Assembly (NCBI GenBank): GCA_902800365.1 | Contig: CADCEF010000008.1 | Coordinates: forward strand, 58,992-122,991 | Length of the DNA: 64,000 bases | Source of the DNA: an uncultured Prevotella sp. | GTDB lineage: Bacteria > Bacteroidota > Bacteroidia > Bacteroidales > Bacteroidaceae | Reading direction: 5' to 3' | Translations under genes and position numbers: made by a program | Shown: piece by piece, positions 17,840 through 25,464 of the stretch | How positions within the stretch are numbered: position 1 is the first letter of the stretch | Layout: the number at the start of each line of letters is the position of its first letter | Notes under the pieces: model-generated | The model's database searches: none | What the model saw: the letters and a program-made list of their open reading frames with translations, nothing else | What the model was told of the DNA's origin: nothing

Positions 17840-19129
17840 CTAATCCTCTGCAGTGCGCTCAATTATTTCGAGGCACATGCGACTGTTATGATAGGGACAT
17901 TTCCAGAATCCGGCTTTGTCGTCGATGGTGTTCAGACTACCGTCTGGATGCCTGCTCCAATACCACTCGCCATTGTCCCAATCCACGAGTTTATCCTTAA
18001 TAAATTGCCAACATTTTTCCGACTTTTTAAAAGCCTCTTCATCACCAAAATGCTGCCAAATATTAAACCATCCAACCACATTTTCGGCTTGTACCCACCA
18101 GTGAAGGTCGTCGTCAACATGCCCTGTATCAAGGTTGGCCTCGTGTATCATCGAACCATCAGGTCGCAATCCTTTCTCTGCAGCCTTAGCCACCTCCTGT
18201 ATCACGGATTCCACCTTCTCCAGCACGTTTTCATCGCCAAGCACAAGGGCAGCCTCGTGTAGCAACCACGAGCACTCTATATCGTGCCCATAGCTCTCCA
18301 ATCTGCCAGCTCCTCGCGTCCAGTCCATGTCAAAGAACAAATCCAGATGATTGGTATCAGGATTTAATATACGGCTAACAAAAATGTCAATAATATTCCG
18401 CAGCGCACCCTCTACACTTATCAGCGTTTCAGGTGGCACACTTATGCCTACAGGAAGCACTGAGCCGATAGCAGGCACATAGTCGCACTGCTCTTGACTA
18501 CGCATCTCTTTCAAGCATCTCAGCAAGTTGGCATACGCCTCCATAATGTGCAGATGCGTGTTCTGCGACTTAGGATAGTTGGCATCCAGCTCTGATAGCC
18601 TCATATCCTCTATCTTGCCCCACTCTCGCGTACAAGCCTCGATATAGCCGTTTTGCTCGCTGTCGAAGGCATGCTCCTCTATGCAGTCATACAGGTCGAG
18701 GGCGTACTCCAGAGCCTCTCTGTCGCCCGTGGCGCGTGCATATTCCGTCAGACCATAAATAACAAAGGCTATGGCATAGAACTGTTTCTTGGTATCCAGT
18801 GGTTCACCCGTGTAGTCCACACTCCAGTACACGCCTCCGTACTCAGGATCGATAAAGTGCTCAATCAGGTAATCTTTCGCCCGTGTGGCAGCTTCGAGAT
18901 ATTCCTCCTTCTGTAGCACTCTGTAGGCGGCTGAGAAGCTCCATAATATTCTTGCATTCAGTATGGCACCTTTCTCGGCCTCAGGGTGCAGTTGGTTGTT
19001 ACCATCTATCCTCCCGTAAAAGCCACCATTCTCGTTATCTTGCATTTTCTCGAGCCAGAAGGGCAGGATGTTGTTTTCCAGCACATCCTGCATCTCCAGC
19101 CTCATCATATCCAAATGTTCTTCGTTCAT
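17840..19129 (-). CDS. Cellobiose 2-epimerase of the mannan pathway
   Basis: The 429-residue protein belongs to the N-acylglucosamine 2-epimerase/cellobiose 2-epimerase family, (alpha/alpha)6 barrels that epimerise the reducing-end sugar of beta-1,4 disaccharides. Family segments include WSFSAAYRVL, GGVYWSVDYTGEPLDTKKQFYA, NTHLHIMEAYANL and the C-terminal PYHNSRMCLEIIE with catalytic histidines. In the pathway known from Bacteroides fragilis this enzyme converts mannobiose to 4-O-beta-mannosyl-glucose, which the GH130 enzyme then splits. The gene order epimerase, transporter, GH130, GH26 is the same here. It overlaps the transporter gene by four bases. Confidence 0.92.
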   Translation of the reverse strand: MNEEHLDMMRLEMQDVLENNILPFWLEKMQDNENGGFYGRIDGNNQLHPEAEKGAILNARILWSFSAAYRVLQKEEYLEAATRAKDYLIEHFIDPEYGGVYWSVDYTGEPLDTKKQFYAIAFVIYGLTEYARATGDREALEYALDLYDCIEEHAFDSEQNGYIEACTREWGKIEDMRLSELDANYPKSQNTHLHIMEAYANLLRCLKEMRSQEQCDYVPAIGSVLPVGISVPPETLISVEGALRNIIDIFVSRILNPDTNHLDLFFDMDWTRGAGRLESYGHDIECSWLLHEAALVLGDENVLEKVESVIQEVAKAAEKGLRPDGSMIHEANLDTGHVDDDLHWWVQAENVVGWFNIWQHFGDEEAFKKSEKCWQFIKDKLVDWDNGEWYWSRHPDGSLNTIDDKAGFWKCPYHNSRMCLEIIERTAED

Positions 19130-20469
19130 TTTTTAATAGGATAAATCCATGTAAGCAGAATAATCAGTCCAGCGATAACAGCTGGGAACAGAGAGAACAA
19201 GCTCCACACCATCGTAAGTACCGAGTCGGTAATCGATGCAGGGTCAACCATTGTGTTACCCATATCGTCGGTAATCATGCTTGCACCAGCCAAGCCCAGG
19301 AACAGAGCCACCAGCGAACCAGAGATGGCTGTACCGAACTTCTGCGCCATTGTACCCGATGAGAAGATAAGTCCTGTGCTCGATGTTCCGTTCTTCTCTG
19401 TAGCATAGTCAGCCACGTCGGCATACATACTCCACAGCAGTGGCGAGTAGAGTCCGATACCGATAGAGGTAAGCACTACCAGAGCCACCATCACCCAGAT
19501 GTAGCTTGGATCCATTGGCACAAAGAAGAATGCCACCGAGAATACCACACAGATAAGAGCAGCAGCCATAAAGGCCATGCGCTTTGAACCTATGAACTTA
19601 GTGAATGCAGGCGAAACACCTCCGAATATCATACATGTAAGCTCACCAAAGGTCATAAACACTGTGTAGTTTATAATCAGTCCGCTAACGGTCACGTCGC
19701 CATGCAGACAGTATTCTATCATATATCCAGCCACAGCATAACGGAATCCGTTAAAGAAGTTGGTACATATTCCAATCAGAGTAAGAATAATCCATGGCTT
19801 GTTCTTAAACAGATCGCCAAACTGCTTGAACGAGAATTTCTCAGCTCTTACGGGCTTCAGTCGCTCCTTGGTCATCAGTCCGCAAGCCAGTGTTCCAGCG
19901 GCTGCGATTACTCCAAAGAACACGCCAAGCACTGCATACTGATGCTGCTCTGTTCCACCCACCAGTCGCTGCAGATATGGGAACGACAGCAGTGTGATGA
20001 ATCCCATTGCATAAGCTCCCACCATACGGAAACTCGAGAACTGGTTCTTCTCGTTGTCATCATCGGTCATCACGCCCAGCAGCGATCCGTAAGGCACGTT
20101 CACAGCTGTGTACATAGCCATCATCAGCAGATACAGACTGTAAGCCCAGATGCGCTTGCCTGTAAGCCCGAAGTCGGGTGTGTATAGCAGCAGTGCGAAC
20201 ACCAGTCCGAATGGGATTGCGCCGAAAATCAGCCATGGGCGGTATGTTCCCCATTTGCTCTGGGTGCGGTCGGCCAGCGAACCCATCAGCGGGTCGGTAA
20301 CCACATCAAACATACGCGCAATGAGCATCAGTGTTGCTGCATCGGCAAAGGTAAGTCCGAACACATTTGTAAAGAACAGCGGGAAGGCTATCGACATTAT
20401 CTTCCATGTGATACCTCCAGCAGCTGCATCGCCTAAGGCGTAACCGATTTTTTCTTTTAAACTAGCCAT
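19126..20469 (-). CDS. GPH-family glycoside:cation symporter (mannobiose uptake)
   Basis: This 447-residue inner-membrane carrier has about 12 hydrophobic helices. It resembles the glycoside-pentoside-hexuronide (GPH/MelB-like) symporters, with MFDVVTDPLMGSLADRT near residue 50 and a second DxxxY-type segment SMYADVADYATEKNGT in the C-terminal half. Placed between the GH130 phosphorylase and the epimerase, it most likely imports mannobiose or short mannans with Na+ or H+. The upstream leader contains a copy of the repeat described at 20481-20507. Confidence 0.92.
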   Translation of the reverse strand: MASLKEKIGYALGDAAAGGITWKIMSIAFPLFFTNVFGLTFADAATLMLIARMFDVVTDPLMGSLADRTQSKWGTYRPWLIFGAIPFGLVFALLLYTPDFGLTGKRIWAYSLYLLMMAMYTAVNVPYGSLLGVMTDDDNEKNQFSSFRMVGAYAMGFITLLSFPYLQRLVGGTEQHQYAVLGVFFGVIAAAGTLACGLMTKERLKPVRAEKFSFKQFGDLFKNKPWIILTLIGICTNFFNGFRYAVAGYMIEYCLHGDVTVSGLIINYTVFMTFGELTCMIFGGVSPAFTKFIGSKRMAFMAAALICVVFSVAFFFVPMDPSYIWVMVALVVLTSIGIGLYSPLLWSMYADVADYATEKNGTSSTGLIFSSGTMAQKFGTAISGSLVALFLGLAGASMITDDMGNTMVDPASITDSVLTMVWSLFSLFPAVIAGLIILLTWIYPIKK

Positions 20470-20480
20470 TCTATAATCTT

Positions 20481-20507
20481 TAATGTTTAATGTTTAATCT
20501 TTTAATG
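20481..20507 (-). repeat. Intergenic repeat, copy 1 (TAATGTTTAATG type)
   Basis: Tandem TTTAATG-like units, read as ATTAAACATTAAACATTA in the gene direction, sit just before the transporter start and run into the last codons of the GH130 gene. Near-identical copies occur at 21671-21696 and 22835-22859. Confidence 0.8.
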
Positions 20508-21666
20508 TCTTTCTGTTTTTCGCAATCAGCTTCTTAATGGTCTCTACAGAAGCCGCTGTGTAGTAACCGTCTTCTGGCGTGTTCATGCAGTAATCGATTA
20601 GCTTATCGATTGTCGATGTTGCCACGTGCATGCGAGTGTCGGCCGAGGCATAGTAGATAAACACCTTTCCATCCTCATCAGCAATCCATCCGTTGGCGAA
20701 AGCCACGTTCATCACGTCGCCCAGATACTCATTACCCTCAGGCACTAAGAAGTATCCGCCCGGACGAGCTATAACCTTCGTTGGGTCGTCGAGAGCAGTC
20801 ATATACATATATAATACGTAGCGCAGTCCGTCGGCTGTGGCGCGCACGCCGTGAGCCAGGTGCAACCATCCCTTTGGTGTCTTTATCGGGTGCGGACCCT
20901 CTCCGTTCTTCACCTCGGTAATGGTGTGATACTTGCGCTCGTATATTATCTTCTCTTCCTTTATCTCCGCATGGGTAATGTCGTCTACCAGAGCCCAGCC
21001 AATACCGCCACCGCTACCAGTGTCTATAAATCCATCCTGCGGACGGGTGTAGAAGGCGTACTTACCATCTACAAACTCAGGGTGCAGCACCACGTTTCGC
21101 TGCTGACTCTTTGTCTTCAGGTCGGGCAGTCGGTACCATGTCTTCAGGTCCTTTGTGCGTGCTATACCAGCAGTAGCTGTTGCAGCACTCAGGTCGCCCG
21201 GCTTTGAGTCGTCGTGACGCTCAGCACAGAACACACCATATATCCAACCGTCCTCATGCTGAGTCAGTCGCATGTCATAGATGTTTGTTGCGGGCACCAC
21301 ATCGTCTGGCATGGTTATAGGCTCATCCCAGAATCTGAAGTTGTCCACACCGTTAGGGCTCTCTGCCACAGCAAAGAAGCTCTTGCGGTCGGCTCCCTCC
21401 ACGCGTACCACTAATATATATTTTCCCTGCCATTTCATTGCGCCAGCGTTCAGTGTGGCGTTGCACATTATGCGCTGCATCAGGTAAGGGTTGTCCTTCT
21501 CGCAGAAGTCGTACTTCCACTCCAGGGGCACGTGTTCAGCTGTAACCACGGGGTTCTTGTACTTGTCGTAAATACCATTACCCCACTCTATCTTTTCGTT
21601 CTTGCGGCTCAGCAGCTCCTCATGATGCTTTCTCAGCGCTGCTACCTTCTGTTCAAATTCGCTCAT
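20494..21666 (-). CDS. GH130 4-O-beta-D-mannosyl-D-glucose phosphorylase
   Basis: The 390-residue protein matches the GH130 subgroup that phosphorolyses 4-O-beta-mannosyl-glucose to mannose-1-phosphate and glucose in the cytoplasm. It has no signal peptide. Five-bladed propeller segments typical of the family include [50 protein letters not shown] with the catalytic Asp region, and [20 protein letters not shown] which binds phosphate. Its place between the epimerase/transporter pair and the GH26 mannanase repeats the arrangement described in B. fragilis. The last residues and stop codon lie inside a repeat copy. Confidence 0.94.
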   Translation of the reverse strand: MSEFEQKVAALRKHHEELLSRKNEKIEWGNGIYDKYKNPVVTAEHVPLEWKYDFCEKDNPYLMQRIMCNATLNAGAMKWQGKYILVVRVEGADRKSFFAVAESPNGVDNFRFWDEPITMPDDVVPATNIYDMRLTQHEDGWIYGVFCAERHDDSKPGDLSAATATAGIARTKDLKTWYRLPDLKTKSQQRNVVLHPEFVDGKYAFYTRPQDGFIDTGSGGGIGWALVDDITHAEIKEEKIIYERKYHTITEVKNGEGPHPIKTPKGWLHLAHGVRATADGLRYVLYMYMTALDDPTKVIARPGGYFLVPEGNEYLGDVMNVAFANGWIADEDGKVFIYYASADTRMHVATSTIDKLIDYCMNTPEDGYYTAASVETIKKLIAKNRKTLKD

Positions 21667-21670
21667 ATCT

Positions 21671-21696
21671 TAATGTTTAATGTTTAATCTTTAATG
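21671..21696 (-). repeat. Intergenic repeat, copy 2 (TAATGTTTAATG type)
   Basis: Same sequence as the copy at 20481-20507 apart from one T fewer. It lies directly upstream of the GH130 start and covers the stop codon of the GH26 gene. Confidence 0.8.
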
Positions 21697-22835
21697 TTTC
21701 GCTCGGCTTTGCCGCTTGGCTCGCCAAGAATTTCTTCAAGGAAGAGGCAGTTCTTTTTCGCGTACATCTCGCGGAAGTACGGTGCATCGGGCTTTGCGGG
21801 CGATGGACCGAACCACTCCTCACGATAGTTTCTCCACACCAGGAAGTAGCTTATGCGATGCTTATCCAGCACAGGAGTCAGAGTCGATGTCCACCATGTT
21901 GAGTCAGTAAGATTCTTCAGTCCGCACTCCGTCAGCGCAGCTATCTTGTTTCTGCGCTCCGCAAACTTCACCAGCATGGCGAGGTTAGCGTCCAGCTGAG
22001 CCACAAAGTCCTCCTTTGTTCCCCACTGATATCCGTCTATTCCCACAAGCTGTACTCGCTCGTTGCCAGGATAGCGCTCTAAGTACTTCTGCTCAGTCAG
22101 ATCGGGTGCCATTCCAGGCGAGTAAGCCCACACCAGATTGTCGAAACCGTCGGCCGTCAACTTGTCCTGCAGCATGTTCCACAGCGCCTTATACTGTTCA
22201 GCCGTACACAATTTCTCGCCCCACCAGAACCAGCTGCCTGTGTTCTCGTGCCACGGACGGAATATCACTGGTATCTTCACTCCGTCTTTGTCCTTCAGCG
22301 TAGCCAGGAAGTCGCTCACGCGCTGCATCCACTGCTTAAACAGCTCGTGCTTTGCACCGCCCTCAAGTATGCTCTTCACCACGGTAGTGTCGCTCACGTC
22401 CCATGCTGTTCCCTCTGGGAATTTCTGTCCGGCCAGTCCGCCGCCTTCTATCGTCGTCAGCGGGTTGCGTGGGTGCCAGCTTATTGTTATTATACCTCCA
22501 CGCTCATTGTGCTTTATTATCTCCTCCGTCATGCGAGTAAACGGCACGCTGTCCAGGTTCTTCTTGTCACCCATCTCAATGCCGCCCAGTTCAAATCCCA
22601 TCACTGCAGGCCAGTCGCCACAGGTATTCTTCACGTCGCTGCTGTCGGCCACGTAATCCCATGTCAGCCCATAGAACGGATCGTCCTGATGTCCAAACAT
22701 ATAACCATAATTACGCAGAGTGTCCAGTCGCATAATCAGCTGGTCTCTCACCGTTCTCTCCACGCACGCTTTCTTCTGTCCCGTGCAGCCGATAATCATC
22801 ATCGCCCCCACCGCGATAGTCAATAATTTTTTCAT
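21684..22835 (-). CDS. GH26 beta-mannanase lipoprotein
   Basis: A 383-residue lipoprotein with signal peptide and lipobox (MIIGC, Cys17), so it is anchored in a membrane and probably exported. The GH26 catalytic residues are visible: the acid/base Glu in FRPWHENTGSWFWWG (residue ~195) and the nucleophile Glu in AALTECGLK (residue ~305). GH26 enzymes in this locus type release mannobiose from beta-mannan or manno-oligosaccharides. It heads the four-gene run GH26-GH130-transporter-epimerase, with a promoter-like element at 22870-22877. Confidence 0.94.
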   Translation of the reverse strand: MKKLLTIAVGAMMIIGCTGQKKACVERTVRDQLIMRLDTLRNYGYMFGHQDDPFYGLTWDYVADSSDVKNTCGDWPAVMGFELGGIEMGDKKNLDSVPFTRMTEEIIKHNERGGIITISWHPRNPLTTIEGGGLAGQKFPEGTAWDVSDTTVVKSILEGGAKHELFKQWMQRVSDFLATLKDKDGVKIPVIFRPWHENTGSWFWWGEKLCTAEQYKALWNMLQDKLTADGFDNLVWAYSPGMAPDLTEQKYLERYPGNERVQLVGIDGYQWGTKEDFVAQLDANLAMLVKFAERRNKIAALTECGLKNLTDSTWWTSTLTPVLDKHRISYFLVWRNYREEWFGPSPAKPDAPYFREMYAKKNCLFLEEILGEPSGKAERNIKD

Positions 22836-22859
22836 AATGTTTAATGTTTAATCTTTAAT
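22835..22859 (-). repeat. Intergenic repeat, copy 3 (TAATGTTTAATG type)
   Basis: Third copy of the repeat, directly before the GH26 start codon and thus in the ribosome-binding region, as for the other two. Confidence 0.8.
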
Positions 22860-22869
22860 TATTCGGTTG

Positions 22870-22877
22870 CAAAGTTA
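22870..22877 (-). promoter_or_regulatory. Promoter -7 element before the GH26 gene
   Basis: CAAAGTTA reads TAACTTTG on the minus strand (TAnnTTTG consensus), 35 bases upstream of the GH26 start. It suggests that GH26-GH130-transporter-epimerase can be transcribed separately from GH5. Confidence 0.6.
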
Positions 22878-22924
22878 CGACATCTTTATATAATATAAGT
22901 ACTCTATTTTATCCAATATTAGTA

Positions 22925-24346
22925 CTATTTTGTCAATTTGCTCATGCGGTCCACTTGCGCCTTTATCACGCCCAGTGTCGACGTGTCGCCAGCAAACACC
23001 GAGTTCAGTCCCTGAGCCTCCTGAGCAGGGTCGCCCGTATAGTCGTCGCCCACCTGCCACTGCTCCTCGTGCTTAGGCTGTGCATAGCCGCCCCATCCCC
23101 AGAAGTTGCAGCCTGCAAAATAGCCGCCCTTCTCGGCATTGTCGCCCACCAGCGAAAAGACATATTCATAGAATCCGTCGCGCCCCTTTGTAGGTGTTCC
23201 CAATGCAAATTTAAACCCGTCGCGCGGATATCCGAACTCCTCCATCACCAGTGGTTTCTTTATCTTAGCGCATATATCTAAGTGTCGGTCTATATACTCT
23301 TTGGTATTTTCTTTTGCACGTGGCAGATTTTCTATCAGCGAGTCTTGCTTAGCCCATCCCCAGTTGTAAGGCCACAGGTGTATGTTCGCATAGTCAATGT
23401 TCTTATCCGCCGTAATGCGCTCCCAGCAGTCAAAGTCGCCCTCGCATCCCCATGCGCCCTCGCTACCTATACTAATAAGGTGGTTAGGGTCTAAGCTGCG
23501 TATCAGTGCCGATGCCTCGCTCAGCCATTTCTCAAAGGCAGGCAGAGCCTCCTTCTTAAATGCTCGCGGCTCGTTACCTATCTGCCAACTCATTATCGCT
23601 GGGTCGTCCTTATACGCCTTACCTGTATAGCGGTTTGTGCGACTTATTATAAACTTCACGTAGTCGTAGAACAGCTGGTGCGCCTTCTCGTTTGTGGCAT
23701 ACTTGCTCATTGCCTCCATAAACGCAGGATATCCCACGTCGTTTGGTCGCGGCTGCTTGCCCTCGCCCGCATGCTCAAGGTAGAACCCATATCCGCCACT
23801 CCATTCCCACGAGTTGTTCAGGTATAGCACTGCCACCATCTGTCGTTTTCCCATCTCCTGCAGCAGATAGTCCAGTCCTGCCAGTATCGTGTCGTTATAC
23901 ACCCCCGGTGCCACCTGCAGTGTTGGCTCCACCTTTGTTGTTATGCCGCGCTCTCCGTCGCTGCCCACAAGTATGCGCAGGTTGTCTATACCCATCTCCT
24001 TCATCTTGTCAAGCTCGCGGCCTAGTCTATCGCGGTCGCCACCCTGCCCTTCCGATGCAAGTATGGCACCATACCAGAAGTTCGTTCCCACGTAGTAGTA
24101 AGGCTGGCCGTTCTTCACAAAGTGCCCGTTCTCCACCTTCACAAAGCCTGGTTCCTGTGCCGTGTTGCTGGCACAAGCCGTCAAGCATAGAGCCAACACT
24201 ATTATGGAAAGCGGCGTCTTCTTCTGTTTCTTTTTCTTCTGTATCTCGTATATCAGCGATATCACCGATATTACCACGCCTATCATTCCGACAAGCAGTA
24301 TTATCAAATCAAAATTCTCCTTAGCCCAAGTTGATATCATATCCAT
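22925..24346 (-). CDS. GH5 (subfamily 7-like) beta-mannanase with double N-terminal anchor
   Basis: The catalytic part (from residue ~70) is a GH5 endo-beta-mannanase: GTNFWYG near the start, the acid/base Glu in WQIGNEPRAF and the nucleophile Glu in VMEEFGYP, with WGWGGYA near the end as in subfamily 7. The N-terminus is odd. Residues ~12-35 form a hydrophobic membrane helix followed by KKKKQKK, then a second hydrophobic stretch ending in a lipobox (CLTAC, Cys ~58). There is no Met or alternative start between the two, so a normal lipoprotein signal appears fused behind an extra membrane helix. It has its own promoter at 24388-24395 and begins the mannan locus. Confidence 0.9.
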   Translation of the reverse strand: MDMISTWAKENFDLIILLVGMIGVVISVISLIYEIQKKKKQKKTPLSIIVLALCLTACASNTAQEPGFVKVENGHFVKNGQPYYYVGTNFWYGAILASEGQGGDRDRLGRELDKMKEMGIDNLRILVGSDGERGITTKVEPTLQVAPGVYNDTILAGLDYLLQEMGKRQMVAVLYLNNSWEWSGGYGFYLEHAGEGKQPRPNDVGYPAFMEAMSKYATNEKAHQLFYDYVKFIISRTNRYTGKAYKDDPAIMSWQIGNEPRAFKKEALPAFEKWLSEASALIRSLDPNHLISIGSEGAWGCEGDFDCWERITADKNIDYANIHLWPYNWGWAKQDSLIENLPRAKENTKEYIDRHLDICAKIKKPLVMEEFGYPRDGFKFALGTPTKGRDGFYEYVFSLVGDNAEKGGYFAGCNFWGWGGYAQPKHEEQWQVGDDYTGDPAQEAQGLNSVFAGDTSTLGVIKAQVDRMSKLTK

Positions 24347-24387
24347 GTAATTTTTATTTATGGTGAGTAATACTTTATAATTCCGTG

Positions 24388-24395
24388 CAAAGATA
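24388..24395 (-). promoter_or_regulatory. Promoter -7 element for the GH5 gene
   Basis: CAAAGATA on the + strand reads TATCTTTG on the minus strand, 41 bases upstream of the GH5 ATG at 24346. Confidence 0.65.
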
Positions 24396-24410
24396 AAAAC
24401 TTTTTTTTAA

Positions 24411-24884
24411 TTAAGCATTAATAAAAAGAATTTTTCTTCTATTTCCGCTCGGACGGACGGCAAAATGCAGCCAAATCGCCCCGTGACTATTGCGTTCTAT
24501 CAGCAATTCATCAAATTCCTGCTTGCTTTCATTAGCATAATCTAACAAGATTGCTGCATAACGTATTAGCTGTTCCATACCGCTCACACGTATATCCACC
24601 GCACACCCTGTCAAGTGATTAGAATTTGGCGCCCCGCCAATCTTCCTCTTCAATTGAGGTGATCTATACCCACTGTTTATAATAATTGGTTCTCCCCTCC
24701 CTTTGGAGGGGCCGGGGGAGGCTTCTCTCAGCACTTCAAGCCATCCGCAAAGTCTCTTCATGTTTGCAATAGCCTCGTGACTTGGGATGTTATATATCTC
24801 TGGATGAGAATTACTTCTCGTGAACTCCCCGAGCGTAAAGTGCTCGGAGAGTTTTGCATTTGCATTTAATTGAACTATTTCCAT
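24411..24884 (-). CDS. M15A-type peptidase (D-Ala-D-Ala carboxypeptidase fold)
   Basis: This 157-residue protein has the M15 peptidase pattern: LSEHFTLGEFTRS, INSGYRSPQLKRKIGG, SNHLTGCAVDIR (zinc His and Asp) and a C-terminal WLHFAVRP His. Such proteins cleave peptidoglycan peptides and in Bacteroidota often sit in phage-like or HU/small-peptide cassettes. I chose the ATG at 24884 because the longer start at 24905 would be encoded by the 9-bp repeat array. There is no signal peptide. Between VLR and EPIIINSGYRSP lie about ten extra residues (ASPGPSKGRG) encoded by a palindromic repeat element at 24692-24722, absent from the typical family sequence as I know it. Confidence 0.85.
   Translation of the reverse strand: MEIVQLNANAKLSEHFTLGEFTRSNSHPEIYNIPSHEAIANMKRLCGWLEVLREASPGPSKGRGEPIIINSGYRSPQLKRKIGGAPNSNHLTGCAVDIRVSGMEQLIRYAAILLDYANESKQEFDELLIERNSHGAIWLHFAVRPSGNRRKILFINA
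24692..24722. repeat. GC-rich palindromic repeat inserted in the peptidase gene
   Basis: The stem CCCCTCC (24694-24700) and GGAGGGG (24705-24711) closes a 4-nt loop, followed by CCGGGGGAGG. It resembles the CCCTCCCTTTGGAGGG-type repeats scattered through Bacteroidota genomes. Here it lies inside an open frame and adds about ten codons without breaking it. Confidence 0.75.
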
Positions 24885-25174
24885 AATGTTATGTATGTTA
24901 TGCATGTTATGTTTACCTGTCTATCAAACGACTCTATAGTCTTGCTGTTTCTATGCGAATTAATAGAGATTTCTCGCTGCTGATCATCGAAATACTTATC
25001 AGCCATGCCGAGGAAATAATGACGCTGGCAAGCATACTGCATGTTAACGATAAGCTCTGCTAACTTCCAGTCTATGTCGTCAGTCTCAAACTCTCCATGC
25101 CAGTATTCACCATCCTGCTTCATATCTGCCCAGTGGCGCATCACGATAAATGGAGCCGAGAAGCTTTTCAACAA
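24875..25174 (-). pseudogene. Truncated copy of a MRHW-motif small protein
   Basis: The 99-codon frame aligns with the first ~80 residues of the 131-residue protein at 58200-58595: both have PFI.MRHW near the start, then Gln-x-Gly-x-Tyr, ETD.ID, QY.CQ.H and Tyr.D.Q. After that the likeness ends. The last codons are read from the 9-bp repeat array and the stop lies inside the peptidase gene, so the C-terminal domain is lost. No TAnnTTTG promoter is seen before it on the minus strand, unlike its relative. I read it as a decayed copy; a short functional protein cannot be excluded. The family function is unknown to me. Confidence 0.6.
24885..24911. repeat. 9-bp iteron-like array, left
   Basis: Three consecutive 9-bp units AATGTTATG, TATGTTATG and CATGTTATG. 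The array is the inverse of the one at 25253-25288: 26 bases (24886-24911 against 25262-25287) pair with one mismatch. Confidence 0.85.
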
Positions 25175-25208
25175 AAATTTATTCGCGATACACTTTTATC
25201 CCAAAAGG

Positions 25209-25240
25209 TTTGGTCAACTTAAAAAATAGTGGTATCTTTG
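25209..25240 (+). promoter_or_regulatory. Orphan promoter with no gene behind it
   Basis: TTTG at 25209-25212 is followed after exactly 20 bases by TATCTTTG (25233-25240), a full match to the Bacteroidota promoter. The only frame directly behind it has four codons. It points through the right-hand iteron array and the A/T palindrome toward the HU-like gene. Confidence 0.75.
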
Positions 25241-25252
25241 CAGTCTAAAACA

Positions 25253-25288
25253 CATACCAGGCATACCATGCATAACATACATAACATC
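25253..25288. repeat. 9-bp iteron-like array, right
   Basis: Four consecutive 9-bp units CATACCAGG, CATACCATG, CATAACATA and CATAACATC, inverted relative to the left array at 24885-24911. Confidence 0.85.
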
Positions 25289-25361
25289 TGTAAAATGAGA
25301 AGTAACTAATTGGAGCAACAAGCGCGGCGAAGGAGATAATATTATTAAATATATTATATAT

Positions 25362-25395
25362 TAATATTATATATATTATAATATATATAATATTA
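25362..25395. repeat. Perfect 34-bp A/T palindrome
   Basis: Fifteen-base arms (25362-25376 and 25381-25395) surround the centre TATA; the whole 34 bp is self-complementary and made only of A and T. It lies in a ~65-bp A/T-only tract (about 25336-25400) between two iteron arrays. Confidence 0.85.
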
Positions 25396-25438
25396 TAATA
25401 CACCATTATTACCCAGAATATGCACATTCGAGTACGGA

Positions 25439-25464
25439 CATGTTATGCATGTTATGTTGTTATG
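25439..25464. repeat. 9-bp iteron-like array, third copy
   Basis: Units CATGTTATG, CATGTTATG and a shortened TTGTTATG, in the same orientation as the left array; 25440-25456 is identical to 24895-24911. Confidence 0.8.

Noticed and set aside
17760-17862. Longer start for the PafA-like protein at 17862
   Set aside because: It would cross the promoter and overlap the epimerase gene; the signal peptide begins at 17760.
22048-22826. Long + strand frames opposite the GH26 and GH5 genes
   Set aside because: Ser/Pro/Cys-rich shadow frames of GC-richer coding sequence without any domain or expression signal.
24885-25464. CRISPR array in the 9-bp repeat region
   Set aside because: The units are 9 bp, contiguous without spacers and partly inverted; no cas gene is near.
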